Positions 1 through 8,314 of a DNA stretch of 64,000 nucleotides are shown one piece after another (position 1 is the stretch's first letter; each line of letters begins with the position of its first letter). The notes beneath the pieces are model-generated. The model was not told the origin of the DNA. It did no database searches and was given only the letters and a program-made list of their open reading frames with translations. The stretch comes from Pseudoalteromonas umbrosa. Lineage in GTDB: Bacteria > Pseudomonadota > Gammaproteobacteria > Enterobacterales > Alteromonadaceae. Both the position numbers and the translations under genes were made by a program. The DNA is taken from assembly GCF_030125375.1 (NCBI RefSeq), contig NZ_JASJUU010000001.1, positions 1,624,971 to 1,688,970 on the forward strand, given 5' to 3'.

Positions 1-178
1 CACATACGGTGCTGTCCAGAATCACACTAAAAACGTTTCTAGTAGCATTATTTAAAATTAAAATTTTCATAAAAACCCCATAAAATTCACAAAGCATTAG
101 ATATGAAAAACAAAAAAACAAACCAAAGAAAAAAATTAATAAAATTATACAAAAAACAACAATATTGATAATAAATCA

Positions 179-207
179 TTGACAACTGAAAGGGTAACGA
201 TTAAATT
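179..207 (+). promoter_or_regulatory. Sigma70-type promoter of the small GG-leader peptide
   Basis: A perfect -35 box TTGACA (179-184) is followed by a 17-nt spacer and a -10-like TAAATT (202-207). Transcription would begin near 214, exactly where the inverted repeat at 214-234 starts. This is read by eye; no transcript data are available. Confidence 0.55.
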
Positions 208-213
208 TTAATA

Positions 214-234
214 AACCTCCTGCGGGAGGAGGTT
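214..234 (+). promoter_or_regulatory. 5'-end hairpin of the peptide mRNA
   Basis: AACCTCC and GGAGGTT form a perfect 7-bp stem around a 7-nt loop. It lies at the predicted transcript start and just before the ribosome binding site AAGGAAAG (239-246). The right arm contains an SD-like GGAGG that the hairpin would hide. It may stabilise the mRNA or modulate translation; it lacks the U-tract of a terminator. Confidence 0.5.
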
Positions 235-252
235 AAAAAAGGAAAGTTTAAA

Positions 253-387
253 ATGAAACTAGTTAAAATTAACATTAAAAACCTATCAAAAAACTCAAAG
301 CAGCTTGCTAATTCAGAAACACATAAAATTGCAGGTGGCCACAGCACTAGAAACTCAGGACAGTTATCTTGTCACGCATTAAACTAA
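253..387 (+). CDS. Short double-glycine leader peptide (orphan RiPP/bacteriocin-like precursor)
   Basis: This 44-residue ORF has a good SD (AAGGAAAG) 7 nt before the ATG. The N-terminus is Lys/Asn-rich (MKLVKINIKNLSKNSK) and is followed by a leader ending in HKIAGG at residues 24-29. That is the double-glycine cleavage pattern used by C39-peptidase exporters. The remaining core is only about 15 residues (HSTRNSG...CHALN), with several Ser/Thr/His and one Cys. Such MKLxLxKK...GG peptides are common in Pseudoalteromonas and relatives, where databases often label them natural-product or class I lanthipeptide-like precursors; I cannot verify a family hit. No modification enzyme or C39 transporter is adjacent, so its maturation is unknown. 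The gene appears monocistronic, with its own promoter, 5' hairpin and terminator. Confidence 0.65.
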   Translation: MKLVKINIKNLSKNSKQLANSETHKIAGGHSTRNSGQLSCHALN

Positions 388-425
388 TCTAGCAGATGAA
401 TTAAGTTTTAATGCGTTAGATTTTT
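375..425 (+). terminator. Rho-independent terminator of the GG peptide
   Basis: CGCATTAAACT pairs with AGTTTTAATGCG (404-415), leaving a one-base bulge. The stem is followed by a T-rich tail with TTTTT at 421-425. It overlaps the last codons of the peptide gene, as is common for very short cistrons. Confidence 0.55.
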
Positions 426-1057
426 ATAATAGTTAAAGTCAGGTAATGGCTTTAACTAAATACTCATTTACAATTTAAAAACACTTACAAACCTTTAAAA
501 CTGCCTTAGTCAACTTTTTTAAAATACGCTTTAAAATTTAGTGTTTAATCTTACCTTTTATGAGCTGTTCAACACCTTGAATGTTTTTCGACAAATAGAT
601 CAGTTCAATATTGAAATATAAATTATAATCACTTCTTACTATAAACCAATATTCTGCTTAGCAACTTCACATGTTTTTCATTGGACATCTAGTTCCCCAA
701 GAGTTTACAAAGCAATCTTAATGTTGCCAAATAACCTGACGTGGCATAATGTGTAATGTGCTACTACCTTTAAAATTTTGTCAAAGTCTAATTGTGCTGG
801 ATATAACACTTTAAAAGTGATTTTCCTGATTCATTATGCTCTCGTCCGTTAATACGTCTTTAGGTGACATTTTTCCAAGCCGAGTTATAATTTTCATTTT
901 TTATTGATTTCAACCTTTAAAAGAATTGAAAAACGTGATTTTTAATCACTGTAAATTTACGCACAGCATGACCCTACCAATACTGACAGAGCAAAAAACC
1001 ATCAATATAAATTAAAAATATTAATATATAAAATTAATAAGTGAAAAATAACAAGGA
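426..1057. other. AT-rich intergenic region without a supported gene
   Basis: About 630 bases with no ORF that I can support. On the minus strand a 28-codon frame starting near 890 and later short open stretches look vaguely protein-like but are broken by stops, so this may be a decayed gene. No recognisable RNA gene or repeat was seen. Confidence 0.4.
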
Positions 1058-1069
1058 ATGAATTATAAA

Positions 1070-2830
1070 ATGTCAAAAGTCATTTTAGTACTTGCGATTA
1101 TATCCCTCATATCGGCTTGTAGATCGACACTTACAATACATGATACACAACTAAATGAAGAAATATCATTAAAAACCGACCATGGTGTTGTTGCTGTTGA
1201 ACTAATTAACAACACTTCACACCTATCTCCACTGCACCTCAATTGGAAAAGAGTGATTGTCATCAGATTAGATAATACAGAGCAACGCAAACAATCGGCA
1301 ATCGCAAATGCTCGTGAAGAGGCAAAAAGAAAAAAAGTATCATTTGATCCTGACGAAGTTGAATGGCAGCACGAGTATTATAGTTTAAAAGTAAACCCTA
1401 AAGGCACACTTTCAAGCCAAGTGTTCGTTGGAGCAATACCCGCAGGCGAATATGCTATCGCAACCCTTTATAGCTCCCGTTTTGACGGTAATGTTGAATC
1501 ATGGATTACTATGCCTGTATACAGGCAAGCTGGCGTGTTCAACGTAGAGGCATCAGCCCTAACAGATTTAGGCACACTCGTTTTTCAGCCTCTTTTAAAT
1601 TTCGAAGAACCCTCTTTTTGGCATAATAAATCTAAGCAACGTGCATATGTAACTAGAATCACGAGCAATACAGATCTCGCGCCATTCGTTAAACACCACC
1701 ACCCTAAGCTGGTAAATGAATTAAATTTTTCACACGTAAATTCATGGCAGCATGACCCCTATGCTCCAATAAGAGAAGAGCTGAGTAACCTATCTATGTC
1801 CAATGCGTACGGTGAACGTGCTATTTCACTACAAAATAGCAAAAACAACATATTGGCTGCACGATTTGGGCTGTTGCACATGATTAATGAAAATGGTGAC
1901 TTAACAACTGACTCTTTACCTACAACATCGCAATTGACGTCAAGTACAGTGTTTAAAAATCAATTTCTAGTTGGTAGTGAACGAGGTATTCTATTTAGCA
2001 AATCTATCAACGGCCAATGGCAAGAAAACTATCCAGTTTCTGCAAGAGAAGCATTTGTCTGGTTAGGCAGCTCAGGTCAATTTGGCTACGCTATTACAAG
2101 CTCTGAAAAAAGACATACAATCTATCGCTTTAGCGAAGTGTTATCAGAATGGCAAAATATCGGCTATCTCGATAAAAAAGATAATAAAACTGGCCTGAGA
2201 CAAAATGGTGGGTTATTCACATTTTTTGATGAACAGGGAAACTTGAGAGTCATCAACGATAAAGCAATCTATTTACACGATCAAATATCCAACTCTTGGC
2301 AATCTAAACCGCACCAAAAATATAAAAACTTTGCTCAACTAAAAACCGGTGAACTAATAGCCGTGGAATCTAGTCAATGGTCAGGATACGGTGATCAAGT
2401 CATATCTGTTGATTACGGAAAAAGCTGGCAAAACGTTGAGCGAACTTTGCAAGTGAATGGAGACCCAAAGATATACGCAAGCCTTCCAGCTCTTCTACCA
2501 AATAAACAAGTCGCTTCTATTAGTCGCTATAAAAAAGGTATTTATAGCAAAAGCAATCTCCGCATTACAACAGCAGATCTTTCAGCCGCAAATGATCAAA
2601 AACAATGGACTCCACATGGCTACTTGCTACCAAATTGCCAGACTCAGTTATCTGAGCTAACGCAAGGTTCAACCTTATTTTTCCTATGCGAACAAGGCCA
2701 AGTAGTAAGTACATCAGACTTGGGTTATAGCTGGGAAGTTAAAGTTGATATTGACATAGCTCGAATGCAAGAACAATTTGATGCACTGGCCGCCCAGTTA
2801 GAGCAAGAGGAAAACGCAGAAAGTAAATAA
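1070..2830 (+). CDS. Lipoprotein with Asp-box (BNR/sialidase-like) propeller repeats, function unknown
   Basis: The 586-residue product starts with a short hydrophobic signal and a lipobox (LISAC, Cys17 from the second ATG). I chose the ATG at 1070 rather than 1058 because AAGGA at 1053-1057 touches the earlier ATG; the spacing to 1070 is long but usable. The N-terminal 200 residues resemble a beta-rich domain. The remainder repeatedly returns to phrases like 'DYGKSWQNV' (about residue 447) and 'DLGYSWEV' (about 550), which are Asp-box motifs of BNR beta-propellers. No sialidase catalytic set is visible, so an enzymatic role is not claimed. The protein is probably anchored in the outer or inner membrane facing the periplasm. 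It is transcribed alone, ending in a hairpin at 2867-2895. The specific family is not recognised. Confidence 0.75.
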   Translation: MSKVILVLAIISLISACRSTLTIHDTQLNEEISLKTDHGVVAVELINNTSHLSPLHLNWKRVIVIRLDNTEQRKQSAIANAREEAKRKKVSFDPDEVEWQHEYYSLKVNPKGTLSSQVFVGAIPAGEYAIATLYSSRFDGNVESWITMPVYRQAGVFNVEASALTDLGTLVFQPLLNFEEPSFWHNKSKQRAYVTRITSNTDLAPFVKHHHPKLVNELNFSHVNSWQHDPYAPIREELSNLSMSNAYGERAISLQNSKNNILAARFGLLHMINENGDLTTDSLPTTSQLTSSTVFKNQFLVGSERGILFSKSINGQWQENYPVSAREAFVWLGSSGQFGYAITSSEKRHTIYRFSEVLSEWQNIGYLDKKDNKTGLRQNGGLFTFFDEQGNLRVINDKAIYLHDQISNSWQSKPHQKYKNFAQLKTGELIAVESSQWSGYGDQVISVDYGKSWQNVERTLQVNGDPKIYASLPALLPNKQVASISRYKKGIYSKSNLRITTADLSAANDQKQWTPHGYLLPNCQTQLSELTQGSTLFFLCEQGQVVSTSDLGYSWEVKVDIDIARMQEQFDALAAQLEQEENAESK

Positions 2831-2866
2831 TCAATGCAAGTAATAAAAATGCATTACGAATAAGAA

Positions 2867-2895
2867 TAAACCCACTTTTATAATATGTGGGTTTA
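2867..2895. terminator. Bidirectional terminator between converging genes
   Basis: AAACCCAC (2868-2875) and GTGGGTTT (2887-2894) form an 8-bp stem with an 11-nt loop, followed on the plus strand by AATATTTCTTTT. It sits between the converging lipoprotein gene and the ydiJ-like gene, so it can serve both. Confidence 0.6.
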
Positions 2896-2921
2896 ATATT
2901 TCTTTTAGGTAATCAAAGTAA

Positions 2922-5906
2922 CTATAAAATATTCGCTATAAACTCGACTGGATGTTTTGGTTTACTCCCCTCAAAGCGCTTTACTTGGCTGCGGCAAGAG
3001 AACCCTGTTGCGACTAAGATTGATGACTGCACATGTGATTGCCAAGATGCGTTATACAGCGCCTGTGATGCAACTTGATTTTTACTCTCGTGACCAAAAG
3101 TGCCTGCCATGCCGCAGCACCCGATACTAGGCGAGTTAATTTGTATACCGAGCGTATCAAAAATGCTTTTCCAAGCAGCCGATGCTGCACGAGCATTCGT
3201 TTCTTCTGTGCAATGAGGCATTAAGGTCGGTGACTCAGCCACCGACCTTGGCGTTAAAACACCAAGGTCTTGTTGTTTGAGCCACTCATGAATTGTAAAT
3301 ACATGAAAGTCTCCTCGCTCCGTTTCACTAAGCACTTTACGATATTCATCGTCATACACAAATACCAATGCAGAATCTAAGCCAATCATAGGAATACCCA
3401 AGCCAGAAGCGCGCTGTAAAAACGCACTGGTGGCTCTAGCCGTTACTTTAAACTCAGGCAAAAACCCTTTCACATGCTGAGTTTTGCCATTCTCATGATA
3501 TGGCAATAGAACGGCTTTTTTACCAAGTTTGTCAGCTAACTTAATGGTTGCAGCAATTAATTCAGCTTCATAAAACCAAGTGAACGGGTCCAGTACCACT
3601 AGTACATGTTTATCTTTTTGCGACTGACTGAGCTTACTTAACGCTTCGTAGTCAAATTCAACTCCCTTGGGTAGCTTGGTACTGAGCAGTGGTAAATCTT
3701 GATAACCTAATCCCCATTTACTGAGCTTATTCACAAGCTTTGAGCCAATCACAGGGTTTAGTATTGATGCACCACGTGACATTAAAGGCAGCAACTTTTC
3801 AATATTACCGACCAAATAATCTTTAAATTTTCTACCATACTTTTGATGATAGAAATGCAAAAAATACGCCCGAGAATTTGGAATATCCACTTTGACAGGG
3901 CATGCCGTTGAGCATGCTTTACAGGCCAAGCAAGCATCCATAGCACGCTTTACCTCATGGTTTAACTGGGCAAGCTCTCCCGCTTCTGAGATCTGTACCT
4001 GAGACTTAGTTTCATCAAAGTATGCAGACTGTTGTAATGGTAACTCCACCCCTTGGGCTGCTTGTAGGCGTGTCCACTCTTTAAACAACATAGCTCGACC
4101 TTTAGGAGAGTCTCGCCTATCTTTGGTTATTTTGTATGATGGACACATTTGAGTGCTTTCATTGTAGTTAAAACACAGCCCGTTGCCGTTGCAGTTTAGC
4201 GTATCTTGAAACGACGTTTTGATATTAATAGGTATAAGTTGGTCATAGCGCGATCTGAGCGGCCCCTCTACGCCTGCAAGTGCAGTCTCCTCATCAATCG
4301 GCGTACATATTTTCCCTGGGTTAAGTTTGTTGTGTTTATCAAATGCAGTTTTAATTTTCCTCAATTCTAAAAATAACTCAGGTCCAAAAAAGTCAGGGCT
4401 ATATTCACTACGAAAGCCTTTACCATGCTCGCCCCAAAACAAGCCACCATACTTTTTAGTTAACTCTGATACTTTATCTGATATGGGTTTTAACATGGCT
4501 TGCTGCTTATCATCACACAAATCTAGGGCTGGGCGCACATGTAAGACTCCTGCATCAACATGACCAAACATGCCATAACTCAAGTTATAGCTATCAAGCA
4601 GCGCTCTGAATTCAGTGATAAAGTCAGCAAGATTTTCTGGTGGCACTGCGGTGTCTTCAACAAACGCAACTGGCTTTTGCGCACCTTTGGTATTGCCCAA
4701 TAGCCCCACCGCTTTTTTACGCATCGCATAAATTTTTAAAATATCAGCCTTATTGGTGGTTATTGAATAAGATAAAACCCCAGCTTTTTTGCTTTCAATC
4801 AATGAATCTAATTGGTCAGTTAATACCCTAACCTTCACATTGATGTCAGATTCCGCTGTGCCATTAAACTCCACCATATTTAACCCATCAGAGGTAATAT
4901 GAGCCGGAGTTTCTAAAAAATCGGCGACACTGCGCCAAATCATATCTTCACGCGCCAGATTTAAAACTTTGCTGTCCACGGTTTCAACAGAAGTCGAACG
5001 GGCACTCACCAAAAAAGGCGAGTGCCTCAAGGCGGAGTCAAAGTTGTCATAGTTAATATTGACCAGTGTTTTGTATGGCTCAATCGGTAGGATGTTCAGT
5101 TTCGCTTCGGCGACAACCGCAAGGGAGCCCTCACTGCCTGCAATAATACGGGTTAGATCAAAGGACTGCATATCGTCAGTGAGCACATTTTTAAGGTCAT
5201 ACCCAGTTAAAAAGCGATTTAACTTTGGGAAAATGTCTAAGATTTTGGTGCGGTTTTCTACACAGCTGGTGAGTACATCACGAAAGATATGTCCTTGGCG
5301 GCTATCCTGCTTGGCGATTGTCTGTGCTGCCTTCATCGGCATTTGGCATGTATCAAGCTCATAGCCATCAGCTAAAAAGCACTTTAAAGCCAATAAGTGA
5401 TCGCTGGTTTTACCATAAACCAGAGAGCCCTGCCCTGATGCATCAGTATTTATCATGCCGCCCACCGTTGCGCGGTTACTGGTAGATAAATCAGGCGCAA
5501 AAAAGAATCCCAGCGGCCTTAAAAAATCATTGAGTTGATCTTTGATAACGCCACTTTGTACTCTAACCCACTTTTCTTCCGTGTTTACCTCTAAGATTTG
5601 TCGCATATGTCGCGATAAATCTAATACAATGCCCCCAGTAAGTGATTGCCCATTAGTACCTGTGCCACCGCCACGTGGACCAAAGCTGAGCTGACGAAAC
5701 TCCGCTTTATCTGCCAACGACAATGCAGTTTGAATATCCTCATTTGATTTGGCAAATATCACTGCTTGTGGAAATTGCTGGTAAATACTGTTATCCGTTG
5801 AGTGCACCAAAGTGGTTGAATAACTGGTATCTATTTCCCCTTTAAACCCCGATGCTTTCAACTCGTTTAGGTATTTTTTAACGATACTGTCCAGATTCAA
5901 ACTCAT
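2922..5906 (-). CDS. ydiJ: FAD/Fe-S 2-hydroxyacid dehydrogenase, YdiJ type
   Basis: The protein of about 994 residues fuses an N-terminal FAD-binding (PCMH/GlcD-like) half to a C-terminal Fe-S half. Motifs include PRGGGTGTNGQSL (FAD pyrophosphate site), an FAD-oxidase C-terminal domain, Cys-rich segments CNGNGLC...MCPSYK and CLACKACSTACP (4Fe-4S ligands), and a terminal CCG-type motif IGCCGMAGTFG. Length and order match E. coli YdiJ (about 1018 aa), for which D-2-hydroxyglutarate or D-lactate-type oxidation feeding the respiratory chain has been reported; the substrate here is inferred from family. The start at 5906 (MSLNLD) was chosen because AGGAAAA precedes it at proper distance. An ATG at 5960 would add 18 unlikely residues without an SD. 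It is monocistronic. Confidence 0.88.
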   Translation of the reverse strand: MSLNLDSIVKKYLNELKASGFKGEIDTSYSTTLVHSTDNSIYQQFPQAVIFAKSNEDIQTALSLADKAEFRQLSFGPRGGGTGTNGQSLTGGIVLDLSRHMRQILEVNTEEKWVRVQSGVIKDQLNDFLRPLGFFFAPDLSTSNRATVGGMINTDASGQGSLVYGKTSDHLLALKCFLADGYELDTCQMPMKAAQTIAKQDSRQGHIFRDVLTSCVENRTKILDIFPKLNRFLTGYDLKNVLTDDMQSFDLTRIIAGSEGSLAVVAEAKLNILPIEPYKTLVNINYDNFDSALRHSPFLVSARSTSVETVDSKVLNLAREDMIWRSVADFLETPAHITSDGLNMVEFNGTAESDINVKVRVLTDQLDSLIESKKAGVLSYSITTNKADILKIYAMRKKAVGLLGNTKGAQKPVAFVEDTAVPPENLADFITEFRALLDSYNLSYGMFGHVDAGVLHVRPALDLCDDKQQAMLKPISDKVSELTKKYGGLFWGEHGKGFRSEYSPDFFGPELFLELRKIKTAFDKHNKLNPGKICTPIDEETALAGVEGPLRSRYDQLIPINIKTSFQDTLNCNGNGLCFNYNESTQMCPSYKITKDRRDSPKGRAMLFKEWTRLQAAQGVELPLQQSAYFDETKSQVQISEAGELAQLNHEVKRAMDACLACKACSTACPVKVDIPNSRAYFLHFYHQKYGRKFKDYLVGNIEKLLPLMSRGASILNPVIGSKLVNKLSKWGLGYQDLPLLSTKLPKGVEFDYEALSKLSQSQKDKHVLVVLDPFTWFYEAELIAATIKLADKLGKKAVLLPYHENGKTQHVKGFLPEFKVTARATSAFLQRASGLGIPMIGLDSALVFVYDDEYRKVLSETERGDFHVFTIHEWLKQQDLGVLTPRSVAESPTLMPHCTEETNARAASAAWKSIFDTLGIQINSPSIGCCGMAGTFGHESKNQVASQALYNASWQSHVQSSILVATGFSCRSQVKRFEGSKPKHPVEFIANIL

Positions 5907-6021
5907 TTTATTTTCCTGACCCATTTTTGCGCCCCACGCCAAAATGATACAATATAACATAACTTAAAATATTCGTAACTAGACTTAACGCGCGAACACA
6001 GTCCAAAAAGCGGCACATAAA

Positions 6022-6051
6022 AAAGCGGCAAGATTGCCATCTTGCCGCTTT
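6022..6051 (-). terminator. Strong Rho-independent terminator, minus strand
   Basis: A perfect 13-bp stem, AAAGCGGCAAGAT with ATCTTGCCGCTTT, surrounds a 4-nt loop. On the minus strand it is followed by TTTTTT. It would end transcripts from the aspartyl-protease gene and the remnant next to it. Confidence 0.85.
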
Positions 6052-6090
6052 GAATTAGTTGGGAGAACTAATTTTAGTAGTGTAGTTGAA

Positions 6091-6250
6091 TTACTCAGCT
6101 TTGCTTAATTGTATATTGGCAGCCTGACCAAAAAAGCTGTGTGTTTTTATCAGAGTATTGCCTTTGACATGCTGATAGTCGGCATCATTTGGTTGCCAAA
6201 TGCCCTAAAGCTCTCTTAAGTAAACCCGCTTCAAATGATTTGCTCAGCAT
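6091..6250 (-). pseudogene. Frameshifted remnant of a small or truncated gene
   Basis: On the minus strand an ATG at 6250 opens a frame (MLSKSFEAGLLKRALG...) that stops at 6188. The next frame stays open to a TAA at 6091 (...SFFGQAANIQLSKAE). Removing one G from a GGG run (near 6206) would fuse them into about 52 residues of natural-looking composition. It is followed directly by a strong terminator. I do not recognise the family. It may be a C-terminal fragment of a lost gene or a small protein with a sequencing or real frameshift. Confidence 0.3.
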
Positions 6251-6310
6251 TTAAGAGTACAAGTAACTGCGCTGTCAAACTTAGTGAGAGAATCGGAGCA
6301 ACCTAAAATT

Positions 6311-7549
6311 TTAATATAACTTTTGTACATTACTGTAGCCTGCAATATGCTGTGCATTAAGCTGATAGCAGGTGTCGTTTCTTGTGATACATAATGTATG
6401 CTCGCCCACAGTTGATGAAAGGGCAATCCAGTCTGTTTGTGAAAGCTGTTTAGCATTTAGGCCATTAAAGCTCACAACTTCATCGCCTACTTTTATCCCT
6501 GAACCAAATGCTGCCATATCCGGCATCACATACCTTACAACAAACGCACCATTGGTCAGCTTTCTCAATTCCAAACCCAGTAGATTGTATCGCGCTGTAA
6601 ACTTGGTTGACCGATAAGGCTTTAAGTGAAGCGTTAAATTATTGTAGTCAATGACATAACTAAAATGCGATAACGCTGAGCTGCCTAGCACAGACTTGCC
6701 ATCATCATCCCCTTCAATAAAATTGGTTTTCACATTGCTTAAAATTAAATCCCCAACTTTAACTTGAGGCACGGTGCCACGCTGGTGGACAGTTTGGCCA
6801 TTTAAACCAAAATCAGAACCTGTGACCGTTTTACCTTTGAACTCAAAACCTGCATCACGTACATAATAATTGTTCAGTTTGAAATAGTGACGACTACCGG
6901 TATCAAGCACGACCTCTTGTTCAAGCGTCTGGTTATTGCCTAGGTCAATTTCACTATCAAAATAAAGCTTACTGAGAAACACACGCATAGGGATGGTTAT
7001 ATCTTCTTGTGATGATTGATAAGGTGCTTTTGAAATAGCGACAGTGCCTTTTTTAGGATCTATGTACCACGTAAAATGCTTTAAAATATCATGACCAAGC
7101 ACTCCATCAAAAACAGCCTCTTCAGGACGTAAAAAGTAGTCAGTTTGTGACAGAGGCATAAATGCAAAACTCACTTCGTCAAAGCTGACATTACCAAGCT
7201 TTATTTGACTCACTTGCGTTTGATAAGCCCGAGAGTTTTCACCATCGCCCCACCCGCCGAGCTCAAGTGAATATCCTTCTTTTAAACCAAGTGCCTTAAC
7301 TTTGCTTGTATCTTCCAGCAGCGAAATCGATGCCCCAGTGTCAATCATCATTTTAAAACCGCTGACACCATTAATGGACATATAAACATAGGGTTTGGCA
7401 CTAATTTCGGCATCTAGTTGAGAGTGCGTTTTACCTACTTGCCAATTTGGCTCTAGATCATCGTTTTCATATTTAAGTCGGAGATAATTAGCAACACTAC
7501 AACCACTTAGTACCATAGTGCCCAGAAGTAGAATAAGAAGTCTCATCAA
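6311..7549 (-). CDS. Periplasmic lipoprotein, two-lobed retropepsin-like aspartyl protease with PDZ-like tail
   Basis: The 412-residue product begins with a lipoprotein signal ending in the lipobox LSGC (residues 14-17). Two Asp motifs are visible: MIDTGASISLL near residue 67 and VVLDTGSRHYF near 215. Each is followed by pepsin-like strands (GVLGHDIL, SVLGSSALSHF), so a full pseudo-dimeric aspartyl protease may be encoded in one chain. The last 90 residues (GSGIKVGDEVVSFNGL) resemble a PDZ domain, as in other bacterial retropepsin-like proteins. The second motif is DTGS followed by R, so both catalytic Asp residues are retained. The substrate is unknown; a periplasmic or outer-membrane location is inferred from the lipobox. 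It is separated from the DUF2141 gene by 240 bases of hairpin-rich DNA and is probably transcribed independently. Confidence 0.75.
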   Translation of the reverse strand: MMRLLILLLGTMVLSGCSVANYLRLKYENDDLEPNWQVGKTHSQLDAEISAKPYVYMSINGVSGFKMMIDTGASISLLEDTSKVKALGLKEGYSLELGGWGDGENSRAYQTQVSQIKLGNVSFDEVSFAFMPLSQTDYFLRPEEAVFDGVLGHDILKHFTWYIDPKKGTVAISKAPYQSSQEDITIPMRVFLSKLYFDSEIDLGNNQTLEQEVVLDTGSRHYFKLNNYYVRDAGFEFKGKTVTGSDFGLNGQTVHQRGTVPQVKVGDLILSNVKTNFIEGDDDGKSVLGSSALSHFSYVIDYNNLTLHLKPYRSTKFTARYNLLGLELRKLTNGAFVVRYVMPDMAAFGSGIKVGDEVVSFNGLNAKQLSQTDWIALSSTVGEHTLCITRNDTCYQLNAQHIAGYSNVQKLY

Positions 7550-7700
7550 TCATTCCTTTTTGTGTTTGAAAGTCACAACAATACAAAAGGGTTTGTGAAG
7601 AGAACGTCAAATTCAATTATGGCATGAGCTAAACTTGAGACCATAACTATGTCACACTAATTTAGTTCAGAATCCATATCATTTATAACTAAGGCATAGA

Positions 7701-7719
7701 TCTCGGGTAAAGCCCGAGA
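7701..7719. repeat. Intergenic hairpin after the biosynthetic operon
   Basis: TCTCGGG and CCCGAGA form a perfect 7-bp stem with a 5-nt loop. It lies about 40 bases beyond the larger hairpin at 7760-7783 in the direction of minus-strand transcription and may assist termination. Confidence 0.5.
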
Positions 7720-7759
7720 CCTAGAGGGTCAGGTTAATGGACTACAAAGCAGTATCAAA

Positions 7760-7783
7760 GTAGCCGATAGAATTATCGGCTAC
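7760..7783 (-). terminator. Probable terminator of the aryl-polyene lipopeptide operon
   Basis: A perfect 10-bp stem, GTAGCCGATA with TATCGGCTAC, has a 4-nt loop. It sits 6 bases past the stop codon of the DUF2141 gene. The tail on the minus strand (TTTGATAC) is only weakly U-rich, so termination may be partial. Confidence 0.6.
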
Positions 7784-7789
7784 CCATAC

Positions 7790-8302
7790 TTAGCCACCAA
7801 AAGTTTTTGTCAAATGCGTTGCTAGGTTTATTTGAATTGGCTGCGGCTGGTTTGCAATATCAACCAACGCATCTTCAAAATTCCCTTTAGATAACGCACT
7901 GTATGCGTCATTTGACAAACCATAAGGCTCACTTGGCATACCAATAAATGGGAATACCATACGATCCAGAGTGCCATCACTGTCTTTATCATGCACCACA
8001 CTGATGGCGTATTTACCTGCTGGAATACCTTCTAGCACCACTTCTGTTGCCGGAATCCTTGGCGTAACCACCATACGGTGAAAGTACTTGATACTCGATG
8101 CGCTGTAATTATCATCGCTATAGTAAGAATCCGCGTTGTCATGCAAATACACTAACAACTGCCCTTCAGTACTTGCCACCTGATTCACCACAATGCGGAC
8201 CTCAGTCGGCGCACCTTTTACTGTATTCACGCTCATATTAGAGGTAGACGAGCAAGCCGCTAACACCGTAAGCGCCAATGACGATAACAATACCTTTTTC
8301 AT
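7790..8302 (-). CDS. DUF2141-family lipoprotein, last gene of the biosynthetic operon
   Basis: The 170-residue protein has a signal with lipobox LAAC (Cys16) and a compact beta-domain. It carries the DUF2141 signature, here VVHDKDSDGTLDRM followed by GMPSEPYGLSNDA. The biochemical role of the family is not established. The gene starts 12 bases after the thioesterase-containing NRPS, with AAAGGT as SD, and shares its direction, so co-transcription is very likely. Its place at the 3' end of a lipopeptide/pigment operon suggests an envelope role linked to the product, such as immunity, retention or transport, but this is inference. A chance read-through neighbour is the alternative. Confidence 0.8.
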   Translation of the reverse strand: MKKVLLSSLALTVLAACSSTSNMSVNTVKGAPTEVRIVVNQVASTEGQLLVYLHDNADSYYSDDNYSASSIKYFHRMVVTPRIPATEVVLEGIPAGKYAISVVHDKDSDGTLDRMVFPFIGMPSEPYGLSNDAYSALSKGNFEDALVDIANQPQPIQINLATHLTKTFGG

Positions 8303-8314
8303 ATAAAATACCTT

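Noticed and set aside
253-387. Calling the two short peptides lanthipeptides
   Set aside because: No LanB/LanC/LanM or other modifying enzyme is in the window, so only the double-glycine leader can be supported.
426-1057. A 28-codon minus-strand frame near 806-890 as a gene
   Set aside because: No clear SD, no recognisable family, and surrounding frames are full of stops.
7701-7783. Two neighbouring hairpins as a CRISPR or repeat array
   Set aside because: The stems are unrelated in sequence and there is no regular spacing; terminator function fits better.
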